From an uncultured Oscillospiraceae bacterium (lineage in GTDB: Bacteria; Bacillota; Clostridia; Oscillospirales; Ruminococcaceae), in assembly GCA_958427155.1 (NCBI GenBank), contig CAUABB010000001.1, positions 1-24,683 on the forward strand: a DNA stretch of 24,683 nucleotides. The letters are read 5' to 3'. The notes under the pieces are model-generated. The model was not told the origin of the DNA. It did no database searches and saw only the letters and a program-made list of their open reading frames with translations. Shown here piece by piece: positions 15,593 through 23,500 of the stretch (position 1 is the stretch's first letter; every line of letters starts with the position of its first letter). Made by a program: the position numbers and the translations under genes.

Positions 15593-17242
15593 TCACGGAG
15601 AAGGACCCGCACGCACCTTTTCCCTCTCATTTTTGCGGATACGAATCGCGGATGCGTTCTGAGGAGAGTAGACGTCCATCGGATCAATCCGAACCACATA
15701 CTGCCCTTCTTCCAATTCAAGCGGCATGTAATCGGTTGCCGATGATTCCCTAGGAGCAACCGAGTAAGCAAAACCAGGGGAATAATTTCTACCCAAACGC
15801 AGAAGCGCAAACTTTCCTACCATATCTTCCTGCCATTCATATTCTGCAAGCAAAGCAGAAGTATGACCAAGGAGCATCCAAAAAATCACTACCATAAAGG
15901 TGATATCAAATAGAACGGCTTTCTCAAATAAGCCAAATATACAATACGCCGTAACAGCCGCGATCAAAGCCGGAATTTCCTTCAAATCTCTTCCCCGGTT
16001 ATAACGAAAACATCGGAGCAAACGAAAGCCCACCAAAGATAAGAAAAGCATAAAAATTACAAAGCCCGCGATCCCGTCTGAAATTAAAATCGTCAAAAAT
16101 CCATTATGCAAATCGCTGTACGTAAAGCCGTCAAGCATATACCGCTCACCATAAAGGATAATATTTCCTTTTCCAACGCCTAAAAGCGGAAATTTTCGGA
16201 ATAAAACCATCGATTTTTTCAAAGAGTCGATTCGCCCGCTGGAAATCTCATATTCTTCCGTTCTGCCAATTTCGATATTCTGTACAGAAGTTTTTTCAGC
16301 AGCAGAAGCCGTTTGATTTTCAGAGGTGCTTTGCTGAGAAACATGTATCTGACTCACGGTGTTAACAAACCCGGTAACAGCAGTTTGGCTGATCATCCGA
16401 AACATCAGGGCGAAGCCAGCAATTAAGACTCCACATAAAAGAAGAGCTCCTCCGCGCAGAACAGTCTTCTTGAAAGAATATCCATTGCTTTTCTGATAAA
16501 AACGACAAAACAAATACACAACTACATAAGAGACTCCAAAAACCAACGAAGAATTTGAGTCCGATAATAACAGACTTAAAAGATTTGCGGCAACGCAAAG
16601 TATGGAAACCATACGCGGTATACACTTTTTTTTACAGGCAGATACCGGATTCCTTTTGTAAAGGATATGGCAACAAACAATTCCGATTACAGAAGAAAAA
16701 GCTGCCAGATTTGGATTGGTATAAAGCCCGGTAAAACGGTTATCCATAATACCCAAAACATAACTACCAAGATAAATTCGGCCAGTCGGAGCCAGAAACA
16801 CAATCAACAACCCTAAAACGGAAAATATTGTCGTCAAAAAAACCATCAGCTTTAAAATCCGATCAATTTCCTGTTTCCGTTTTTCAGGATTTGATTCTGA
16901 ATGCATTCCGTAAAACAAAAAGAAGCAAATTGCCGCATGATAAAGCATGACAATATTTTCAGCAAAATTGCCATCAATATGAAACACCGAAGTGTAAAGC
17001 CCCAACGCTAAAAAAATGACCAACAAAACACCGTGCCGAATCTTCCGCATATCTTTCTTTAAAAAGAATAGATCCACAAGTATTATTGCCGACCAAATAA
17101 AAAGGAGAACATTAACAGCAACTCCTGCGATATTCCAAAAACATACGGAACACAAAAAAAGATTGACTAGATATACCGTGCGAAACAGCGACGGATTATA
17201 TAAATCCGTTGAAAAAAAGCTTTTTAAAGACTTTATAAACAC
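15593..17242 (-). CDS. O-antigen ligase / Wzy-polymerase-like membrane protein
   Basis: The 549-residue protein has about ten to twelve membrane helices and a soluble tail of roughly 75 residues. The Wzy_C/O-antigen-ligase region shows RFTGLYTNPNLAAFSS (about 170), then a large loop (about 290-350, Ser/Thr/Gln-rich) leading to SSGRIDSLKKSMVLFRKFPL, LGVGKGNI and SDLHNGFLTILISDGI. The conserved arginine and the H-N pair are typical of enzymes that polymerise or ligate undecaprenyl-linked glycans on the outer face of the membrane. In a Gram-positive this would act on a capsule, teichuronic acid or similar polymer; no glycosyltransferases adjoin it, so it is an isolated gene. The start is GTG, chosen because AGGAG lies eight bases before it. 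Confidence 0.8.
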   Translation of the reverse strand: MFIKSLKSFFSTDLYNPSLFRTVYLVNLFLCSVCFWNIAGVAVNVLLFIWSAIILVDLFFLKKDMRKIRHGVLLVIFLALGLYTSVFHIDGNFAENIVMLYHAAICFFLFYGMHSESNPEKRKQEIDRILKLMVFLTTIFSVLGLLIVFLAPTGRIYLGSYVLGIMDNRFTGLYTNPNLAAFSSVIGIVCCHILYKRNPVSACKKKCIPRMVSILCVAANLLSLLLSDSNSSLVFGVSYVVVYLFCRFYQKSNGYSFKKTVLRGGALLLCGVLIAGFALMFRMISQTAVTGFVNTVSQIHVSQQSTSENQTASAAEKTSVQNIEIGRTEEYEISSGRIDSLKKSMVLFRKFPLLGVGKGNIILYGERYMLDGFTYSDLHNGFLTILISDGIAGFVIFMLFLSLVGFRLLRCFRYNRGRDLKEIPALIAAVTAYCIFGLFEKAVLFDITFMVVIFWMLLGHTSALLAEYEWQEDMVGKFALLRLGRNYSPGFAYSVAPRESSATDYMPLELEEGQYVVRIDPMDVYSPQNASAIRIRKNEREKVRAGPSP

Positions 17243-17311
17243 GCAATTATCTCCTGCCTTAGATATGAGGGAACTCCAAAAACAAGTTTCATTAAAAACC
17301 TGTAATATAAG

Positions 17312-17329
17312 AGACGACTAAAGTCGTTT
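17312..17329 (-). other. Palindromic hairpin in leader of O-antigen-ligase-like gene
   Basis: ACGACT-AA-AGTCGT (17314-17327) is a perfect short inverted repeat, extendable by weaker pairs. It lies about 70 bases upstream of the GTG start, as either a leader hairpin or a small operator. Confidence 0.4.
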
Positions 17330-17394
17330 ACAATCAATTTACAAGAATAAGAAAGATTACATACATTTCTAACACACTTTCGCTATTATAACGT

Positions 17395-17400
17395 ATATTG
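17395..17400 (-). promoter_or_regulatory. Possible -10 element of O-antigen-ligase-like gene
   Basis: A perfect TATAAT on the minus strand about 150 bases upstream of the GTG start. The bases 16-18 upstream do not resemble a -35, so an activator or another sigma factor would be needed if it is real. Confidence 0.35.
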
Positions 17401-18054
17401 CTCCATTTGAGTATAGGCAATCTTTTTAAAAAAAATTAGAATTAGACGAAATCTTTGTGCTCTTTCTCGAATATTACTTAATATACAACAAATCAGATAA
17501 AACTTTGTATACTTTTTTTAATTTGAATCTTAACTTTTCTGAAATTTTATTTTGACATATTTTAAAAATTCTTATTAAGGTCTGATGATAAAGTTTTATG
17601 TCACACAAATTTTTTTATAAACTTCTTTAAAAACATACTATAAAACAAAATAAGGAAAGATGTTCCAATCCCTGTCTTTTATATCTTTTTGGATGTGTTT
17701 TGTGTTGCATTTTTTACAAAGCATCCCCATTTCATAACATATTTATCACTTTAAAAAAGAAAAAGACCGTAACAATCGCTTTTTCCAAAAAACACGAATT
17801 TTTTCCGTTGGGAAGCATTGACCAAAAGATACCTGCCTACAAAAATGGAAATTCCGGATTCAGAACAAATTCATTTTTATTTTCGCATTGTAAATTTTGG
17901 GTTTTTACTTTTCGACGTCCCCTTTCTTGAAAGAAAATAGACCCTGAAACCGGTTCAAATACTGGGCTCATAACATAGAAAAAAGATCAGAATTTAGCCG
18001 TCTCATTTTTAAGTTGCAAATTTCGGCTCCTATCCAAAATATTTGCATATAGGC
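17401..18054. other. AT-rich intergenic region without a convincing gene
   Basis: This stretch is strongly A+T-rich, with many A and T runs and stops in all frames. A TTG-started frame (17700-17930) has no ribosome binding site. A 25-codon frame at 17660 is discussed under findings. Bases 17810-17833 resemble a second copy at 19646-19670. It sits at the border between resident genes and the accessory block on its right. Confidence 0.6.
17810..17833 (+). repeat. Imperfect direct repeat, copy 1
   Basis: The sequence starts GGGAAGCATTGACC and ends AAAAGATACC. Copy 2 at 19646-19670 reads GGGAAGCGTTGAC, then A7, then GATACC. They differ by two substitutions and one inserted base. The pair brackets the Fe-S/ArsR operon. 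Confidence 0.5.
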
Positions 18055-18083
18055 TTGACATAGAAGCATATATTAAGTATATT
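18055..18083 (+). promoter_or_regulatory. Promoter of Fe-S/ArsR operon
   Basis: A perfect TTGACA (18055-18060), 17 bases and TATATT (18078-18083) give the strongest promoter on the plus strand in the window. The ferredoxin ATG is 38 bases after the -10. Confidence 0.85.
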
Positions 18084-18103
18084 AGTAATATCTAAATTAC
18101 TTA
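18074..18103. promoter_or_regulatory. Candidate ArsR-family operator over the -10 region
   Basis: TAAGTATATTAG (18074-18085) and CTAAATTACTTA (18092-18103) are inverted repeats with 10 of 12 positions matching around a TAATAT centre. A-T-rich imperfect palindromes of this 12-n-12 form are typical ArsR/SmtB sites. It spans the -10 and the start point, so binding would block initiation. The third gene of the operon encodes such a repressor. Confidence 0.65.
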
Positions 18104-18120
18104 TACATTCTGGAGGTTAT

Positions 18121-18327
18121 ATGATATTATCTCGAAAAATGGCCAGTATCGGCAAGGAATGTGTGGCTTGCGGTTGTTGCGTTCGCGTCTGCCCAAAAGA
18201 AGCCATTCAAATTGCATGGGGTATTTCTGCCCGCGTAGATCTGAAGAAATGCGTCGGTTGCGGGAAGTGCGCGAAGGTATGTCCTGCAGCGGTGATCGAA
18301 ATAGTGGAAAGGAGCGCTGCACTGTGA
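18121..18327 (+). CDS. 2[4Fe-4S] ferredoxin
   Basis: The 68-residue protein has two complete clostridial-type cluster motifs: C14-x2-C17-x2-C20-x3-C24-P and C44-x2-C47-x2-C50-x3-C54-P. An additional cysteine, C19, is present. It should carry low-potential electrons in the cytoplasm. GGAGG lies just before the ATG. It is the first gene of the operon; its stop (TGA, 18325-18327) overlaps the GTG start of the membrane Fe-S gene, so translation is coupled and a direct functional link between the two proteins is likely. The ferredoxin may be the electron donor or acceptor of that membrane protein. Confidence 0.92.
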   Translation: MILSRKMASIGKECVACGCCVRVCPKEAIQIAWGISARVDLKKCVGCGKCAKVCPAAVIEIVERSAAL

Positions 18328-18965
18328 AAAATGCAAAGAAAAAGAAGTGGTCGGACTATCTTTGGATTGCCGAGCTATGCTATCTGTTTTTAGGATTATT
18401 TAATATCCTGTTTGCATGGTTGGGGATGCTGTTTTTCTGTATTCCTCTATTCATGGCTATATTCGGCGGTAACAAAGCCTACTGCAACCGCTATTGTGGA
18501 CGTGGGCAGCTCTTAGGCTTGCTGGGGGAAAAACTAAAATTGTCAAGGAACGTCCCACCGCCTAAATTTTTGCGCAGCCCGTGGTTTCGCTATGGATTTC
18601 TGACTTTTTTTATGATCATGTTCGGCCTGATGCTGTTCAGCACCTATCAGGTATTTACAGGCGCACCCCTCGCCCAAACCGTGACGCTTTTGTGGGTATT
18701 CAAGCTCCCGTGGCAGTGGGCGGACGTCAGCTTTGTCGCTCCGTGGATTGGACAATTTGCTTTCGGGTTTTTCGGGGTTATGCTGACCTCCACCGTCCTA
18801 GGCCTTGTGACAATGGTACTGTTCCGGCCTCGGTCGTGGTGCGTGTACTGCCCTATGGGGACGATGACCCAAGGAATTTGCAAATTAAGGAATGGAAAGA
18901 AGGCAAACAAATATGGAAGAACAGGCAAAGAAGATCGCAGAACTGCTGAAGATGCTAGCCAATGA
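18324..18965 (+). CDS. NapH/NosR-like membrane 4Fe-4S protein
   Basis: This 213-residue membrane protein starts at GTG 18324, supported by AAAGGAG nine bases upstream and by overlap with the ferredoxin stop. After a basic start (KNAKKKKW) there are about four to five helices (around 13-47, 88-108, 140-168). Cysteines occur in two cytoplasmic-type motifs, C54-N-R-Y-C58-G-R-G and W-C173-V-Y-C176-P-M-G. These parallel the CxxxC-x-x-G and CxxCP-x-G motifs of the NapH/NosR/CcoG group, which move electrons between membrane and soluble partners. There are fewer cysteines than in NapH (no tandem ferredoxin domain); the separate ferredoxin may replace it. Its final 53 bases overlap the repressor gene. 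Substrate or partner oxidoreductase is unknown. Confidence 0.75.
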   Translation: MKNAKKKKWSDYLWIAELCYLFLGLFNILFAWLGMLFFCIPLFMAIFGGNKAYCNRYCGRGQLLGLLGEKLKLSRNVPPPKFLRSPWFRYGFLTFFMIMFGLMLFSTYQVFTGAPLAQTVTLLWVFKLPWQWADVSFVAPWIGQFAFGFFGVMLTSTVLGLVTMVLFRPRSWCVYCPMGTMTQGICKLRNGKKANKYGRTGKEDRRTAEDASQ

Positions 18966-19215
18966 GCACCGGCTGCTGATTTTATGCGCACTGCTCAAAG
19001 GGAGGCACACTGTAGGAGATATCCATCAATATACGCCTAATATTACGGCCTCTGCCCTGTCGCAGCACCTAAGCCAAATGAAAATAGCTGGTATCCTGTC
19101 TTCTGAAAAACAAGGGATGAACGTATTTTACTGGATTCAGGATAAACGGGTGATTGCTTTGATCGAGTCCATTAAAAAAGAATATTGCCAAGACGAAGAG
19201 GGGGAAACTACATGA
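18913..19215 (+). CDS. ArsR-family repressor, SqrR/BigR (persulfide sensor)-like
   Basis: The 100-residue winged-helix protein starts at ATG 18913, because AGAAGG stands nine bases before it; an earlier in-frame ATG at 18892 has its AAGGA directly adjacent. The recognition helix is ALSQHLSQMKIAGIL, and the wing is SSEKQGMNVFYWI. The metal motif ELCVCDL of arsenic sensors is absent. Instead C25 (LLILCALLKG) and C92 (KKEYCQ) are 67 residues apart, matching the two cysteines of SqrR (C41/C107) and BigR (C42/C108), which sense persulfides or sulfane sulfur by forming a polysulfide bridge. VGDIHQ and ALSQHL also match that subfamily. It probably binds the palindrome at 18074-18103 and represses its own operon. 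The signal is inferred. Confidence 0.85.
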   Translation: MEEQAKKIAELLKMLANEHRLLILCALLKGRHTVGDIHQYTPNITASALSQHLSQMKIAGILSSEKQGMNVFYWIQDKRVIALIESIKKEYCQDEEGETT

Positions 19216-19397
19216 AAATTATAGTAAATCCGCAAAAGTGCCCGCAAAACCATACATGCCCTTCCATAGCGGTTTGTCCCAAGGGAGCTATTACACAGAG
19301 GGATATATATTCCCTGCCGGAGATTGATGAAGAAAAGTGTATTGTCTGTGGCAAATGTATGCGTTTTTGTCCCAAGGGTGCTTTTGAAAAGAAATAA
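19212..19397 (+). CDS. Small ferredoxin-like 4Fe-4S protein with atypical first motif
   Basis: The ATG at 19212 overlaps the repressor stop (ATGA) and follows GAGGGGG. The 61-residue protein has a regular second motif, C43-x2-C46-x2-C49-x3-C53-P. The first is spaced wider, K-C10-PQNHT-C16-PSIAV-C22-P. One cluster can be built normally; the other has one cysteine fewer than usual, and H15 next to C16 might be a ligand, or the site may hold a [3Fe-4S] or labile cluster. Small proteins with this C-P-Q-N-H-x-C-P segment are, as I recall, widespread in anaerobes with no assigned role. As the last gene in the operon it is presumably an electron or sulfur-metabolism partner. Confidence 0.82.
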   Translation: MKIIVNPQKCPQNHTCPSIAVCPKGAITQRDIYSLPEIDEEKCIVCGKCMRFCPKGAFEKK

Positions 19398-19590
19398 GAA
19401 ATAATCATCTACGTGTGGAATGCGTGATATTACACATGCGGGCAAGGCTCTCTGTTTTTTGCGGACGCGTAAAACGTATAGCCTACCGGCTGTGTAAAGC
19501 TGCTTTTTGCCCGTAAACAGGCAAACCTCACTTACCGTAAAATCAAAAAGGAGAAGCCTGCAAACCTGCACGCATCCTCACTTTATAACA

Positions 19591-19640
19591 AAAACACCAT
19601 TGATGTCCAACCCCAGGGGTTTAGATCTCAATGGTGTTTT
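19591..19640. terminator. Long hairpin, possible bidirectional terminator
   Basis: Thirteen-base perfect outer arms AAAACACCATTGA and TCAATGGTGTTTT (19591-19603 and 19628-19640) enclose an inner AACCCC/GGGGTT stem. T-runs occur at both ends. It could end the Fe-S operon on + or belong to the end structure of a mobile element. Confidence 0.55.
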
Positions 19641-19645
19641 CATAT

Positions 19646-19670
19646 GGGAAGCGTTGACAAAAAAGATACC
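19646..19670 (+). repeat. Imperfect direct repeat, copy 2
   Basis: Second copy of the 24-25 base element at 17810-17833, 1.8 kb away in the same orientation, immediately after the hairpin at 19591-19640. Confidence 0.5.
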
Positions 19671-19822
19671 CTCCATAAACGCGAGCGCTAAATTACAATA
19701 AAACAAAAAGCCCCGAACGCGACTTGCGCGTCGAGGCTCTCGACTGGTGCGGATGTTCATAACGGATTTGATAAAACACACAGGAATGCAGCCGGGGACG
19801 CACATTGTCTGTGATTCGCACA

Positions 19823-19852
19823 TTGGTAAACAGATCGGTTTCCTCTTAAAAT
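19823..19852 (+). promoter_or_regulatory. Weak candidate promoter of tnpV
   Basis: TTGGTA (19823-19828), 18 bases, TAAAAT (19847-19852). The hexamers are moderate and the AAGGAGG of tnpV lies about 20 bases downstream. Confidence 0.35.
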
Positions 19853-19883
19853 AAAAATACTGAAAATTAAGGAGGAAAACGAG

Positions 19884-20258
19884 ATGAAAAAATCATTATT
19901 TGAAGAAACAGGCGGCACATATACCTGGCAAGGCGATTATGAACTTCCCAATCTGAAAATACCATCCGAAAAAGAAGTCGAGATCGGAGTTTGGGGGCAA
20001 CGATATCGGCGATATTTAAAGCAGTATCACAAAATTCGGTATTACAATCTGCTGACTGCCGGAACGCTGAACGAACATCTGGCAGAGGTAGATCAGCGGG
20101 CGGAGCAGATGTTTCAGTCGCTTGTATCCGCACTTTCCAAGCAGGAAAATGTAACAGAAAAGCTGAAGTCTACTGCTCCTATGGAGTGGGTGCAAAAGAT
20201 GAACAGTATCCGAAACCGAGCCGCTGAAATCGTTAACAGCGAGTTGATCTTCGTATGA
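19884..20258 (+). CDS. tnpV: TnpV family transposon protein
   Basis: The 124-residue protein matches the TnpV family along its length. It opens with the hallmark SLFEETGGTYTWQGDY, has IGVWGQRYRRYLKQYHKIRYYNLLTAGTLNEHLA in the middle, and ends MEWVQKMNSIRNRAAEIVNSELIFV. TnpV is carried by Tn4451-type and related clostridial mobilisable elements; its role is unknown. It is mostly helical and soluble. Start: AAGGAGG upstream of the ATG. No recombinase, relaxase or other transfer gene is in the window, so this is an isolated remnant or the edge of an element. It looks full-length and undamaged. Confidence 0.9.
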   Translation: MKKSLFEETGGTYTWQGDYELPNLKIPSEKEVEIGVWGQRYRRYLKQYHKIRYYNLLTAGTLNEHLAEVDQRAEQMFQSLVSALSKQENVTEKLKSTAPMEWVQKMNSIRNRAAEIVNSELIFV

Positions 20259-20428
20259 GGGAGCAGAAATATCATCTTTACCTTTCGGAAAAAGAGCGCA
20301 GATTTCTTATCCGAAATCTCATTTGGTTCCAGAATAAACTGCAACGGGAAGGGCGCTATACCGACGCTGTGGATGATTTGATCATCAGGTTTTCAAACGC
20401 AAAGCCGAAGAAAATCAGGGTAACATAG
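20255..20428 (+). CDS. Small TnpV-associated protein, 57 residues
   Basis: The ATG (20255-20257) overlaps the tnpV stop in an ATGA, so translation is coupled. The protein is short and basic, with an LSEKERRFLIRNLIWFQNKL helix, GRYTDAVDDLIIRF and a KPKKIRV tail. I know a similar small frame downstream of tnpV in clostridial mobile elements, but it has no assigned function. The size and charge would suit a nucleic-acid-binding or ribbon/helix-like protein; that is a guess. A strong terminator follows five bases after the stop. Confidence 0.8.
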   Translation: MREQKYHLYLSEKERRFLIRNLIWFQNKLQREGRYTDAVDDLIIRFSNAKPKKIRVT

Positions 20429-20432
20429 AACG

Positions 20433-20467
20433 AACCGGAGAAGCATTACTGCCTTCTCCGGTTTTCT
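20433..20467 (+). terminator. Terminator of tnpV pair
   Basis: Eleven perfect pairs (20433-20443 with 20453-20463, AACCGGAGAAG arm) around a nine-base loop, followed by a short T-rich tail on the plus strand. Confidence 0.85.
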
Positions 20468-20486
20468 GTATCATCTTAGCGAGCAG

Positions 20487-20540
20487 ACTGTTTGTACTCC
20501 CACAGTCGTAAAACAGTAATTCTCGTTAGGGCCACCCTAA
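20487..20540 (-). other. Two hairpins downstream of hsdR
   Basis: One stem (ACTGTTT/AAACAGT at 20487-20493 and 20511-20517, with three further pairs after a bulge) and a second (TTAGGG/CCCTAA at 20526-20540) lie just after the hsdR stop. Neither has a U-run; they may protect the 3' end or mark an insertion boundary. Confidence 0.4.
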
Positions 20541-20562
20541 GACCCGTTTGATCTGCAAGAGA

Positions 20563-23500
20563 TTAATTTGCATACTTCTTAAAATTCTCTGCCTGCTCAA
20601 GAACCTCTTCGTAAACATCATCAATCGTAACTGGAGGATAACCAAACTCATCCAGTAGGAGGATCAAGTCAACCTGCAAATTCGCCTTTATATCCTCCCG
20701 GGTAGACCAGTCAGTGTACCGTGCCTTATCATCGACAATAATTTTTATCCTTTTAGAAATCTCTATCATCTTATCATCGGGATACTCAAACTCATATTTT
20801 TTGGAGACCGCTTTCAAGATGTCATAAAATGCCTTTTCCTCATAATCAATGCCCATTTTCTTAAAGGAGTCTTTCTCCTGCTTGAGTTCTGAAAGCAGAT
20901 TAGCAAGCTGCTCCGCAACATCATCGAGGACCTCATTCGCATATGCTTCATCACGGCGACGGTTGTTGTATTCGTCAACCACCCGCTTGAGTCTGTCCGC
21001 AAATTCTACCCCCTTGATCTTGTTGACTTTCTTAAACTCATCAATCGCCTGAGAAAGCAGTCTTTGCAGGATTTTTATTTTGGTGTTCGGCAGCTGGATA
21101 GCGTTTATCTTGTCCATATACTCATCGCTGAAAATATCCACAGAAATATGTTTGCCGGTTTCAAACAGTTCTTCAATGCCGTCCGATTGGATAGCGCCCT
21201 CCAGCATTTCACGCACACGGGCATTCATCTGTGAAATGTCCGGTGCGTCACCTTTTGTCAGCTTGAAAAGAATAGAGCGGACCGCACAGTAAAAATGGAT
21301 ATAGTCTTTTTCTTCCTCTGAGAACTTTTCGCTGGAACTGCAAAGATTGAATGCCTGTTTCATTCGTTTCACAGCCGCCATAAATCTTGTTTCCAGTTCC
21401 TCTGACAGCTGCACATACTCGACTGCCCGATTGAGACAGGCAAGCTGCTCAGTCGGAGAGCCAAAAAAGAAATCTCTGCTGTTAAATGTATGGAACATCT
21501 GACCGAGGACATCCAACTGATCTTTTACAATCGTGATCGATTGCTCAACCCCCTCAAACTCTTCGCTTTCAAAGTTGGTATATTTCTTGAGAGCGGTATT
21601 CATATTTTTCTTAATGCCGATGTAGTCCACGATCAGCCCCCTGTCTTTCCCTTCACAGACACGGTTGACACGGGAGATCGTCTGAATGAGGGTGTGCTGC
21701 TGAATCGGCTTGTCTATGTAGATGGTATCCAGCTCGGGCACATCAAATCCGGTCAGCCACATATCGACAACAATGGCGATTTTGAAATTGGATTTCGGAT
21801 TTTTGAACTGCCGGTCAAACTCCTTACGGTCATCCTTTGTCCCAAGCATGTCATAAAGAGCAGGCTCATCATCTTTGTTGCGGGTCATTACCAGCTTGAT
21901 TTTCTCGATGGGCTTCAGTTCTTTTTTCTCTTTATCGGTAAGCGCTGTTTCATCTTCGCTGATTCTCTTTTCCGCCCATTGGGGACGAATCTCTATAACA
22001 ATTTTGTAGAGGTTATAAGCAATCGTGCGGTTCATGCAGACAAACATTGCCTTGCCCGCAACCGTAGCGCCCTCCGCCACACGGTTTTCATAATGGCTGA
22101 TAAAGTCCTCGGCAACAGCACGGAGCCGGTCCGGGTCGCCGATAATGATTTCCATATTCGCAACCGCTTTTTGGCTTTCTTCTATCTGGTGTTCGTTTGC
22201 ACCTTCACGCTCGCATTGAGCATAGTATTCCTCAATTTGTCTTACCTTGTCCTGGTCCAGCATAACCTTCGCCGCACGGCCGTCATACACAAGGTTGACT
22301 GTTATGCCGTCACGAACAGCTTCGGTCATTGTGTATGCGTCCACCACAGGACCGAAAACCTCAATCGTACCGTCGACCGGTGTGCCGGTGAAGCCCACAC
22401 AAGTGGCGTTCGGGAGGGAGTTGTGCAAGTATTTCGCAAATCCATAGCTGCGCTCAACGCCGGACTCTGTGATTTTTACCTTTTGGTCGAGGTTAATTTG
22501 ACTGCGGTGCGCTTCGTCAGAAATGCAGATGACATTGGTTCTATCGGTAAGAAGCTGCAAATCCTCCGTGAATTTCTGAATAGTGGTTAAATACACGCCG
22601 CCGCTTGTCCTGCCTTGCAGTTCCTTACGGAGATTTTCACGGGAGTCTATGCTGACAACTGTTTCATCACCAATATACTTCTTTGACCCGACAAACTGCC
22701 TAGAAAGCTGATCATCCAGGTCGGTTCTGTCTGTAATAATCAGAATGGTCGGAGAGGAAAAATATTTGCTTTTCATCAGCATACGGGTCAAAAACAGCAT
22801 GGTGTAGCTCTTGCCGCAGCCGGTAGCACCGAAGTAGGTGCCGCCTTTACCGTCGCCATCGGGACGCAAATGCTCTTTGATATTCTGATAGAGTTTATTT
22901 GCGGCAAAGAACTGGGGATAACGGCAGACGATTTTCAGCTCTTTATCCGAGTTGTCGGGGAAATAAATAAAATCCTTGATGACCGCAAGCAGCCGATCTT
23001 TGCGAAACAGCCCTTTCATCATGGTGACAAGGGAGTTGATTCCGTCCAGCTCTTTGTCCTCAGATTCAACTTTCCGCCATGCATAGAAATAGTCGTAGGG
23101 ACTGAAAAGAGAACCGTATTTGTTGTTTGCCCCGTCGCTGATCACCACAAAGGCGTTGTATTTGAGCAGTTCCGGAATATCTCTGCGGTAGCGGACGGTA
23201 AGCTGCTTGTATGCGTCCATGATCGTGGTGTTTTCCTTAACTGCGCTCTTGAATTCCAGAACCACCACGGGAATACCGTTTACGAACACAATGCCGTCGG
23301 GGATACGGAGCTGACCACCCACGCCCTCGATTTCAAATTGGTTGACCGCCTTGAAGATATTGTTTTCGGGGTTGTCATAGTCGATGAGCTCAATATATAA
23401 ATCCTTCTGCGTTCTGTCCTCACGGTTGAGGATAAAGCCGTCGCACAGCAGTTTATATACCTCTTTGTTGGCTTCGTAAAGTGTGCCGGAGATGTTGCGT

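Larger units (their letters stand above)
19398..19883. other. Probable degraded mobile-element sequence upstream of tnpV
   Basis: No frame here has a ribosome binding site and recognisable motifs. The region holds a long hairpin (19591-19640), the second repeat copy (19646-19670), a weak promoter before tnpV, and a rough hairpin at about 19409-19438 just after the Fe-S operon. It is more G+C-rich than the gap on the other side of the operon. Calling it mobile-element DNA rests on adjacency to tnpV. Confidence 0.4.

Noticed and set aside
17700..17930. 76-codon frame in the AT-rich gap
   Set aside because: It needs a TTG start with no ribosome binding site, is dominated by K/F codons from A/T runs and shows no motif.
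17941..17980. tRNA-like words (GGTTCAAAT and GGGCTCATAAC)
   Set aside because: They are in the wrong order for a tRNA, the flanking bases do not pair as a T-stem, and no acceptor stem is present.
18159..18323. Longer reading of the membrane Fe-S gene starting inside the ferredoxin gene
   Set aside because: The extra N-terminus is an out-of-frame reading of the ferredoxin; the GTG at 18324 has a good ribosome binding site and overlaps the ferredoxin stop.
19578..19823. 81-codon minus-strand frame before tnpV
   Set aside because: No ribosome binding site, and much of it is the palindromic hairpin at 19591-19640 read as protein.
21490..22590. 366-codon open frame on the plus strand inside hsdR
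   Set aside because: It is antisense to conserved helicase motifs of hsdR, has no recognisable protein motif and arises from codon bias in the real gene.
22870..23400. 176-codon plus-strand frame inside hsdR
   Set aside because: Antisense shadow of the N-terminal nuclease region of hsdR.
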